From positions 1 to 10,981 of the forward strand of contig CACZOW010000112.1 of the NCBI GenBank assembly GCA_902782885.1: a stretch of DNA of 10,981 bases. The letters are read 5' to 3'. The translations under genes were made by a program, and so were the position numbers. Positions 5,840-10,981 of the stretch are shown here, piece after piece. Below the pieces are notes generated by a model that saw nothing but the letters and a program-made list of their open reading frames with translations, ran no database searches and was not told where the DNA came from. Position 1 is the stretch's first letter. The number at the start of each line of letters is the position of its first letter. This DNA comes from an uncultured Ruminococcus sp. (GTDB taxonomy: Bacteria > Bacillota > Clostridia > UBA1212 > UBA1255).

Positions 5840-8122
5840 TCACTCCGTTGCCGTATCGTCCTTATACGTCAGGTACGCTTCCGCAGCCTTGTCCACCAGA
5901 TCGGTGCGCAGTTCCGAAAGCGCGAGGCTGTGATCCGTCACATATTGCTTGATCTGCCGGTCGTACTCCTCATTCTTAAACGCGGCCTCCAGCGTGCTCT
6001 TGAGCGTATCCGGCGTGATCTCGTCGGTACCGGTCTCGCCTTCCAGCCCGTCATACGTCAGGATACCGCAAACATACGCGACCTCGATGCCGTCCGTGAA
6101 CTCGAACACCGTGACCGTTGACGTGCCGACGGTCGTGCCTGCCATGGCCCAGTCGACGATCTCCTTATCCAGCGCGCCGGACAGTTTGCTCAGCGTGACG
6201 ATGCCGCCGGTCGTGGTGGCATCCTCCGCCTGCGACCAGGCTTTAACCAGCGCTTCCGGCGAATCGCCGTCGTTGATCTTCTGTACCAGCGAGTTCGCGA
6301 AATCGCGCACCGCCTGCTTCTCCGCGTCGTCAACCTCCCCGCTCTCGTCCGTGTCGGCAAAATCCAGCCGGATGTGGCGGACGGCAACCACGCGGTACTG
6401 ATCCTCGTTGGCGTCGTAATACGCCTTGCGCTGCTCGTCGGAGACGGTCATTGCCGCCATTGCCTCCTCCGCGTACTCCGACAGGAACGTGTGGATCGCG
6501 TTGAAGTATTTGTAATCGTTGACGCCCATGCCCGTTACGTAGCGCATGTATTCGTCCCGGGTCGTAACGCCGTAATGCTCGCCCGCGTAGGTCAGGTAAT
6601 AATCCACGGCCTCGTCGATCTCGCTGTCCAGCTCGGCCAGTTTTTCCTCGGAATATGGTTCCTTCTTTTCCAGCGCCATCATGTACGATGCCGCGTACTC
6701 CACCGCCAGCTCCTGTGCGCGGGATTTGATCTTTTCCAGGTAAGTCATGCCGCTGTCCTTGTACGGCGTCTCCAGGAACTGACGCAGCTGCTCGTAGCGC
6801 TCCGCCGTGGTAACGTCCGGATCGGGCGTGTAAGCGTCGGTCAGGATCTCGTTGACCGCGGTGCTGAACATGAAAACGAACTCGGGATATATGATCTTCT
6901 GATCCCCTACCTTCGCGACAACGGTGTCGTCCAGGGGGTCGTCATTGTACTCGGGCTTGGGCGACGCCGTGGCCGCGGGCGCGGCAGTGGCGTCCGGGTC
7001 CTGATCGTCAAAGGACACGGTCAGCGCCATCTTCATAAATTTATCGATCACGGCGTCGTTTTTATTCTTTATAGCGTGCTCGCTCTGCGCGGCCATTTTG
7101 TCCAGCTCTTTATCCAGCTGATCGGCGCGCCAGCCCTGGTCGACGTTTTTCTGCACGTCCTCGTCGGTATAGTCTTTGATGGCGGTGCAGATCATGATGT
7201 GGTAGCCGAACTCGGTCTCCACGATCTCGGGGACATCCGTGGTCTCGGTGCGCGCCACGGCCCACTCTTCGAAAGGCTTCACGAAACCGCTGTTTTCGTA
7301 GACGTCATAGTAGCCGTTGTTGGACGACACGCCCGTATCCTCGGATTTCTCCACCAGTTCATCGAACGTCATCGTGCCGTTCTTCACGGCGTCAACGTAC
7401 CCCTGCGCAGTTGCCAGCGCCTCCTGCTTCTCCTCCGCCGTCATGTCCTCGGTGAGGATCAGGCTGTGGCGCACGGTGACGATGCGGTATGCTTTCGTAT
7501 TGTCCGCGTAAAACTGCGAAAGTTCCTCTTCCGTGGGCGAAAGTTTGCGCATCCATTCGGTGTTGTAGGCGTCAACGGCCTCCGTGCGCGGATATATGCT
7601 CATATAGTCGCTGAGCGGCATGCCGAACAGCTGGAGCGCGATCATTTCCAGCGTGTATCCGTAGTACTGGATATACATAGCGTAGTCGCTCTCCAGAGAT
7701 GCTTTGAGGTTGTCCCCCTTGGCCCTGAGGGCGGCGTCATCCGGCCAGTCCGACCCGCCTCGCGCCATTTTTTCGTTGATCAGGTATTTCTGGCCCTCGG
7801 TCAGGATGTCTTCCCGCATCACGTCGTAGTAGCTGCGGCCGTCGGCGTTTTTGGTCTCTTTCAGGAGGTCAACGAACTCGTCGGTGCCGAAGGTGTCAAA
7901 CGAAACTTCGCCGGTCTGGTACAGCTTGTTCGCCGCGTAGTTAAAGGCGTACATAAACACCGGCCGGTCAAATTTGAGGCCGTCGACGGTGCCCGCGCTG
8001 TCGCCTTTGCCGCCTTTATTCTTGTTACAGCCCGCCGCGCCCAGCAGCGTCACCGCGGTCAACACCGCCAGCAGCGCGCAAAGTATCCTGATCTTTCCTG
8101 ATGATCTTTTTGATCTGTTCAT
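5840..8122 (-). CDS. PrsA/SurA-like lipoprotein with two parvulin-type halves
   Basis: A 760-residue exported lipoprotein. The N-terminus has basic residues, a hydrophobic segment (about 13-28) and a lipobox ending AAGC, with Cys32 as the lipidation site. It is therefore expected on the outer face of the cytoplasmic membrane, where PrsA-like proteins help exported proteins fold. A first parvulin-like domain (about 212-325) contains YRIVTVRHSLILTED and ends FGYHIMI. An Ala/Thr/Pro-rich linker lies near 378-393. The second half repeats the plan: a helical segment with PEFVFMF, then YRVVAVRHIRLDFAD at about 574 leading into a more degenerate parvulin-like domain to about 690. Other similarities between the halves (FMYAFNYA / FVFMFSTAV; SQFYADN / KAYYDAN) suggest an old internal duplication. 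The ribosome binding site would be GGGGGA, eight bases before the ATG, which resembles the palindromic repeat. It is the last gene of its operon, 20 bases after rqcP. Confidence 0.82.
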   Translation of the reverse strand: MNRSKRSSGKIRILCALLAVLTAVTLLGAAGCNKNKGGKGDSAGTVDGLKFDRPVFMYAFNYAANKLYQTGEVSFDTFGTDEFVDLLKETKNADGRSYYDVMREDILTEGQKYLINEKMARGGSDWPDDAALRAKGDNLKASLESDYAMYIQYYGYTLEMIALQLFGMPLSDYMSIYPRTEAVDAYNTEWMRKLSPTEEELSQFYADNTKAYRIVTVRHSLILTEDMTAEEKQEALATAQGYVDAVKNGTMTFDELVEKSEDTGVSSNNGYYDVYENSGFVKPFEEWAVARTETTDVPEIVETEFGYHIMICTAIKDYTDEDVQKNVDQGWRADQLDKELDKMAAQSEHAIKNKNDAVIDKFMKMALTVSFDDQDPDATAAPAATASPKPEYNDDPLDDTVVAKVGDQKIIYPEFVFMFSTAVNEILTDAYTPDPDVTTAERYEQLRQFLETPYKDSGMTYLEKIKSRAQELAVEYAASYMMALEKKEPYSEEKLAELDSEIDEAVDYYLTYAGEHYGVTTRDEYMRYVTGMGVNDYKYFNAIHTFLSEYAEEAMAAMTVSDEQRKAYYDANEDQYRVVAVRHIRLDFADTDESGEVDDAEKQAVRDFANSLVQKINDGDSPEALVKAWSQAEDATTTGGIVTLSKLSGALDKEIVDWAMAGTTVGTSTVTVFEFTDGIEVAYVCGILTYDGLEGETGTDEITPDTLKSTLEAAFKNEEYDRQIKQYVTDHSLALSELRTDLVDKAAEAYLTYKDDTATE

Positions 8123-8142
8123 TTTGTCTGTCCCCCGGTTTG
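8123..8142 (+). repeat. Possible degenerate half copy of the palindromic element at the foldase start
   Basis: GTCTGTCCCC is shared exactly with the element core and is followed by CGGTTT, close to the GTGTTT of copies C and D. The other arm is missing. On the minus strand it reads GGGGGACAGACAAA directly before the ATG, matching copy A, where GGGGACAGACCGC directly precedes an ATG. It may be a remnant or chance. Confidence 0.35.
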
Positions 8143-8388
8143 CTATTCTTCCAGCAGCCGGTACATGCCGGCGGCGTCTTCTTTTCTTACGGTCTCAGTG
8201 ACTTTCTGCACCTGAAAGCGCGTTTTGCCGGTGCCGAATCCGATCTCTACTACGTCGCCCTCTTTGACCTCGGCGCTCGCTTTGGCGGGGCGGCCGTTGA
8301 TGGTGACGCGGCCGGCATCGCAGGCTTCGTTGGCCACGGTGCGCCGTTTGATCACGCGCGAAACTTTTAAAAATTTATCGATCCTCAT
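8143..8388 (-). CDS. rqcP: S4-domain ribosome-associated quality control protein RqcP
   Basis: An 81-residue S4-fold RNA-binding protein that closely resembles Bacillus RqcP (YabO, HslR family). RqcP works with RqcH on stalled 50S subunits bearing peptidyl-tRNA during alanine tailing of nascent chains. The S4 core is clear: MRIDKFLKVSRVIKRRT, then NEACDAGRVTINGRPAKAS and VKEGDVVEI, ending EDAAGMYRLLEE. Basic residues at the start (Arg2, Lys14, Arg15, Arg16) form the RNA-binding face of the family. The start is supported by GAGGT (8394-8398) five bases upstream. It overlaps the end of mazG by 14 bases. The mazG–rqcP order mirrors yabN–yabO in Bacillus. Confidence 0.9.
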   Translation of the reverse strand: MRIDKFLKVSRVIKRRTVANEACDAGRVTINGRPAKASAEVKEGDVVEIGFGTGKTRFQVQKVTETVRKEDAAGMYRLLEE

Positions 8389-9064
8389 GTATTACCTCGC
8401 TGTCAACATATCTTCTCAGCGCCGTTTCGGGATTGAGCCCTTTTGCTTCCGCCGCGCGGACAATGCCGTACAGCAGCGCTCCCAGCTCCGCCTCGCTGTC
8501 CGGGACGTCAATTTCCGCGCCGGTCTGCCCGACGCAGCCTGCCTCTCCCGCCGCGGCGCGCGCCTCCGCGTCCTTGCGGATCTTTGACGCCGCTTTGAAC
8601 GCCTTGTACAGTGCGGGGTAGTTGCGCGGAATGTCGCGGAGTTTCTGCTCCAGGGAATCGAAACCCTTTTCGTTGGTCTTGCGCTTTTCCCAGTTCTCGA
8701 GGGCCTCGCCCGCGTTGGCCGCGGTATCCTCTCCGAAAACGTGGGAATGGCGGAACAGCATCTTGCGCGTGCAGCGGTCGGTCACATCGTCAAACGTGAA
8801 TTTTCCCTCTTCCGCGCCGATGATCGTGTGGAAGATCACCTGCAGCAGCACGTCGCCCAGTTCTTCCACCAGTTTGTCGTCGCTCTCTTTTTCGATGGCA
8901 TCCACGAGCTCGTACGCTTCTTCCACCATCGGCGTAATGAGCGTGCGGTGCGTCTGGACGCGGTCCCAGGGGCAGCCTCCGGGTGAGCGCAGCAGCCTGA
9001 TGACCTCGTACAGGTCGTCGAATTTATATTTCCCGCCTTCAGGCGTGCGGTCAAAACTTATCAT
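8375..9064 (-). CDS. mazG: MazG-type nucleoside triphosphate pyrophosphohydrolase
   Basis: A 229-residue cytoplasmic MazG protein, which hydrolyses (often non-canonical) NTPs to NMP and pyrophosphate. The N-terminal MazG domain is clear: LLRSPGGCPWDRVQTH near 24-39, the metal-binding VEEAYELVDAIE near 47-58, and EELGDVLLQVIFH near 67-79, followed by HSHVFGED. The C-terminal part keeps SEAELGALLYGIVRAAEAKG and ends in RRYVDSEV, like the second half of full MazG. A stretch near 165-190 rich in Ala/Gly separates the parts. It lacks the methyltransferase domain fused to MazG in Bacillus YabN. The ribosome binding site AAGGAGA (9074-9080) lies nine bases before the ATG. It is the first gene of the mazG–rqcP–foldase operon. 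Confidence 0.88.
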   Translation of the reverse strand: MISFDRTPEGGKYKFDDLYEVIRLLRSPGGCPWDRVQTHRTLITPMVEEAYELVDAIEKESDDKLVEELGDVLLQVIFHTIIGAEEGKFTFDDVTDRCTRKMLFRHSHVFGEDTAANAGEALENWEKRKTNEKGFDSLEQKLRDIPRNYPALYKAFKAASKIRKDAEARAAAGEAGCVGQTGAEIDVPDSEAELGALLYGIVRAAEAKGLNPETALRRYVDSEVIHEDR

Positions 9065-9181
9065 GTCCGTTTATCTCCTTGTCGCTTGCAAACGCCGCCT
9101 GCGTTCGCTTATAATAATATAACATAAGTCGGGCAATATTCTCAACCCGGCATTATTATACGCGGACGGTGTTGCAAAAAT
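9065..9181. other. Divergent intergenic region between mazG and tadA-luxS
   Basis: This 117-bp A/T-rich region holds the mazG promoter and ribosome binding site. For the plus-strand gene only a possible -10 (TATTAT, 9154-9159) is visible. No convincing -35 lies 16-18 bp upstream of it, and no strong Shine-Dalgarno precedes the ATG at 9182. No riboswitch-like structure was recognised although the downstream genes handle SAM products. Confidence 0.5.
9116..9145 (-). promoter_or_regulatory. Promoter of the mazG–rqcP–foldase operon
   Basis: On the minus strand the -35 is TTGAGA (9140-9145), the spacer is 18 bp, and the -10 is TATATT (9116-9121) preceded by TGT, i.e. an extended -10. It lies about 50 bases upstream of the mazG start. 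Confidence 0.6.
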
Positions 9182-10189
9182 ATGTCAATAGTTAGGCAGT
9201 TTATGGAAGAAGCGTTACAGGAAGCGGCGCTGAGTCTGCCTGGCGACGTGCCGGTCGGCGCGGTGGTGGTCAGGGACGGCCGAATCATTGCCCGCGCGCA
9301 CAACGTCCGCGAAGCTGAGCATTCCCCCACGGGCCACGCGGAGATGCGGGCGCTCGAAGCGGCCGCGCAGGCGATCGGCGACTGGCGCCTTAACGAGTGC
9401 GACGTTTACGTCACCCTGGAACCGTGCCCCATGTGCGCGGGGGCAATCTCCTCCGCACGCTGCCGCCGTCTTTACTTCGGCGCGTACGATCCCGAAGCCG
9501 GCGCCGCCGGTTCCCGGTTCAACCTGTTTGACCGCGGAACGGAGCTGTACCCGCTGATCTGCGAGGCGGAAGCCTCGGCGCTGCTCAGCCGCTTCTTCGG
9601 GGACCTCAGGCAAAAAACTGACACGGGGACAGACCCGTGTTCAAAAAAATATATAGAAGAAAACGATGGTGCTGAAATGGAGAATACCGAAAAAATAGAG
9701 AAGATCGCCAGTTTTACCGTGGACCACAGGTACATTGTCCCCGGAATGTATATATCGCGGATCGACGGCGACGTTACGACTTTTGACCTGCGCACGCGCA
9801 GGCCCAACACGGGCGACCTGATGAGCAACGCGGCGATGCACAGCGTGGAACACATGTTCGCCACATACATACGCAACTCCGCCATCGGGCCGCGGGTGAT
9901 ATATTTCGGGCCGATGGGCTGTCAGACCGGGTTCTACCTGCTGGTGCGCGGGATCGGCGGAGAGCCGCCGGAACCGGAAGAAGTATTGACCGCGACAAAA
10001 GACACGCTCAGAAAGATCATCGAACACCGGGGCGACGTATTCGGCAAAAGCGAGATCGAGTGCGGCAACTACAGAAATCTGGATATTGACCCTGCCAAAG
10101 CCGAAGCGGCACGCTTCCTCGGCGTGCTGGAGAGCGCGGAAGTCACATTCCGGTACGGGACCGGGCCGGACGCAGATAAGAATAAATAA
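9182..10189 (+). CDS. tadA-luxS: Fused TadA–LuxS protein joined through a palindromic-repeat linker
   Basis: A 335-residue ORF with two complete enzymes. Residues 1-143 are TadA, the tRNA adenosine deaminase that makes inosine-34: VPVGAVVV, the HAE zinc/proton-shuttle motif (His52, Glu54), PCPMCAGAI (Cys82, Cys85), and a C-terminal LLSRFFGDLR where TadA usually stops. Residues about 145-156 (KTDTGTDPCSKK) come from the repeat. Residues 166-335 are LuxS (S-ribosylhomocysteine lyase, giving homocysteine and the AI-2 precursor DPD): SFTVDH, FDLR, HSVEH (His220, Glu223, His224), PMGCQTGFY (catalytic Cys247) and ECGNY (zinc ligand Cys294). All catalytic residues are present in both halves. LuxS has its own in-frame ATG (9677) with only a weak GGTG in front, so it may also be made separately. 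The mtnN gene follows after 18 bases. The start at 9182 is the first in-frame ATG that gives a full TadA first helix. Confidence 0.87.
   Translation: MSIVRQFMEEALQEAALSLPGDVPVGAVVVRDGRIIARAHNVREAEHSPTGHAEMRALEAAAQAIGDWRLNECDVYVTLEPCPMCAGAISSARCRRLYFGAYDPEAGAAGSRFNLFDRGTELYPLICEAEASALLSRFFGDLRQKTDTGTDPCSKKYIEENDGAEMENTEKIEKIASFTVDHRYIVPGMYISRIDGDVTTFDLRTRRPNTGDLMSNAAMHSVEHMFATYIRNSAIGPRVIYFGPMGCQTGFYLLVRGIGGEPPEPEEVLTATKDTLRKIIEHRGDVFGKSEIECGNYRNLDIDPAKAEAARFLGVLESAEVTFRYGTGPDADKNK
9612..9650 (-). repeat. Dispersed palindromic element, copy E (tadA/luxS junction)
   Basis: The left arm AAAAAACTGACACGGGG (9612-9628) is followed by ACAGACCCGTGTTCAAAAAA (9629-9648). ACACGGG (9621-9627) and CCCGTGT (9634-9640) pair perfectly around a six-base loop, so this copy forms the cleanest core stem. 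The end with CTGACAC matches copy B. Read on the plus strand it encodes KTDTGTDPCSKK in frame between TadA and LuxS. Confidence 0.9.
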
Positions 10190-10207
10190 AACGGGAGGTG
10201 CGGCATC

Positions 10208-10909
10208 ATGATCGGGATCATCGGTGCACTGGATATTGAGATAAAAGGGCTGCTGGCCCTGATGACCGAGCGGCGCGACCGCAAGATCTGCGGGATCACG
10301 TTCAGCGCCGGAAAGATCGGCGGCGTTGACGTCGTGACCGCGGTGTGCGGCGTGGGCAAAGTATTTGCCGCCATGTGCGCCACCGTGATGTGCGTGAAAT
10401 TCAAACCCGCGCTGGTGGTCAACACGGGCGTGGCGGGGGGCGTTGACAACGCTCTTGGCATCGGCGACATCCTGGTCTCCGACTCCGCGCTGCAGCACGA
10501 CTTCGACACCACCGCGTTCGGAGATCCCCGCGGCTGGATCCAGGCGCTCGAGACGGTCAACATCCCCGCCGACCGCCAGGCCGTGGATATCATGCTTTCT
10601 TCGGCAAAAAAAGCCGGGCTAAAAGCGTACCGCGGCATCGTCGCGTCCGGCGACTGTTTCGTGGCGGAAGGCGAACAGAAAAAGAAACTGCGCGACGATT
10701 TCGGCGCGTCGGCCTGCGAGATGGAGGGCGGCGCCATCGCGGCGGTGGCGGCGGTCAACATGGTCCCCTTCGTTATCCTGCGCTCGATCTCCGACGGCGC
10801 GGACGGCGGCGCTCCCACCGACTTTCCCGCCTTCTGCAAGCTGGCGGCCGGCAATTCCATTAAAGTCCTCACCTACGCCCTGCCCGAACTGGGCCGGAAA
10901 TTCCGCTGA
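10208..10909 (+). CDS. mtnN: 5'-methylthioadenosine/S-adenosylhomocysteine nucleosidase
   Basis: A 233-residue cytoplasmic MTA/SAH nucleosidase (Pfs). It cleaves SAH to adenine plus S-ribosylhomocysteine, and MTA to adenine plus methylthioribose. Family features are all present: the N-terminal IGIIGALDIEI with Glu11 at the catalytic-base position, VNTGVAGGV and IGDILVSD in the middle, the substrate-binding CEMEGGAIAAVA (equivalent of E. coli Glu174), and SISDGADGG with the catalytic Asp (equivalent of E. coli Asp197). Length matches the family. GGGAGG (10193-10198) lies nine bases before the ATG. It sits 18 bases after the tadA-luxS ORF; its product S-ribosylhomocysteine is the substrate of LuxS, so the two form the SAH-recycling, AI-2-producing arm of the methyl cycle. 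The gene is followed by a strong terminator. Confidence 0.95.
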   Translation: MIGIIGALDIEIKGLLALMTERRDRKICGITFSAGKIGGVDVVTAVCGVGKVFAAMCATVMCVKFKPALVVNTGVAGGVDNALGIGDILVSDSALQHDFDTTAFGDPRGWIQALETVNIPADRQAVDIMLSSAKKAGLKAYRGIVASGDCFVAEGEQKKKLRDDFGASACEMEGGAIAAVAAVNMVPFVILRSISDGADGGAPTDFPAFCKLAAGNSIKVLTYALPELGRKFR

Positions 10910-10931
10910 CACGTTTCGGCGGCGTTTACGC

Positions 10932-10972
10932 AAAAAAACAGGCGGCCGCGCCCCGGCCGCCTGCGTTTTTTT
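10932..10972 (+). terminator. Strong intrinsic terminator after mtnN
   Basis: CAGGCGGCCG (10939-10948) pairs perfectly with CGGCCGCCTG (10954-10963) around a five-base loop and is followed by CG and seven T residues (10966-10972). A run of seven A residues precedes the stem (10932-10938), so it can work in both directions. Confidence 0.93.
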
Positions 10973-10981
10973 ATTCGGATC

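Noticed and set aside
6374..8101. A 575-codon open frame on the plus strand opposite the foldase gene
   Set aside because: It is antisense to a well-supported lipoprotein, its translation is Val/Arg/His-rich with no recognisable domain, and long antisense frames are expected in GC-rich genes. The same applies to the 228-codon frame opposite the lipid kinase and the 285- and 267-codon frames opposite luxS/mtnN.
9130..9160. Plus-strand promoter for tadA-luxS using TATTAT at 9154-9159
   Set aside because: No acceptable -35 lies 16-18 bp upstream, and A/T-rich DNA gives such -10 matches easily.
9065..9181. SAM- or SAH-responsive riboswitch ahead of tadA-luxS-mtnN
   Set aside because: The region is short and A/T-rich and shows no paired elements or conserved core resembling those riboswitches.
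1525..9650. CRISPR array or direct-repeat array
   Set aside because: The copies are 0.7-4.4 kb apart, occur in both orientations and lie within genes. There are no regular spacers or cas genes.

Overview
The window reads as a GC-rich (about 60% by eye) chromosomal segment of a Bacillota/Clostridia-type bacterium, probably an uncultured gut-type lineage. The evidence is a zapA–U32 peptidase pair, a mazG–rqcP (yabN–yabO-like) pair, a PrsA-like lipoprotein foldase, a LuxS/MtnN methyl-cycle pair, strong AGGAGG ribosome binding sites, and a zinc-ribbon/DUF4234 membrane protein of a type common in clostridia. The assignment rests on protein recognition alone.

Layout. (1) 1-335, minus: a truncated zinc-ribbon DUF4234 membrane protein with a clear promoter that overlaps a 17-bp palindrome. 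(2) 413-1387, minus: a diacylglycerol-kinase-family lipid kinase. (3) About 1439-1490: two divergent promoters sharing one -35 hexamer, one for the lipid kinase and one for the plus-strand operon. (4) 1593-5740, plus: zapA, a U32/DUF3656 protein (RlhA-like), and one ORF joining dUTPase to an IspF-like domain. (5) 5780-5817: a terminator for the minus-strand operon. (6) 9064-5840, minus: mazG, rqcP, and a lipoprotein with two parvulin-like halves. (7) 9182-10909, plus: one ORF joining TadA to LuxS, then mtnN, closed by a strong terminator at 10932-10972. MtnN makes S-ribosylhomocysteine and LuxS cleaves it, so that pair is one pathway: SAH recycling with AI-2 precursor release.

The most interesting feature is a dispersed palindromic element of about 30-38 bp with the core GGGGTCTGTCCCC and A/T-rich arms (TTTTGAACA / TGTTCAAAA). 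There are five clear copies in 10.9 kb (1525-1557, 3132-3163, 3916-3942, 5191-5227, 9612-9650), plus a possible remnant at 8123-8142. Four of the five lie inside open reading frames without breaking them. Two sit inside the U32 gene. Two sit exactly at the junctions of the dut–ispF and tadA–luxS fusions, as if the element replaced the stop codon of the upstream gene and became a linker. The three copies read in the forward direction all encode the peptide QGSVPV. The behaviour resembles the coding-sequence-invading palindromic elements described in Rickettsia, and the sequence resembles REP-type repeats mobilised in trans. No transposase lies in the window.

The rest is ordinary housekeeping. 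No tRNA, rRNA, CRISPR array, phage or insertion sequence was recognised.
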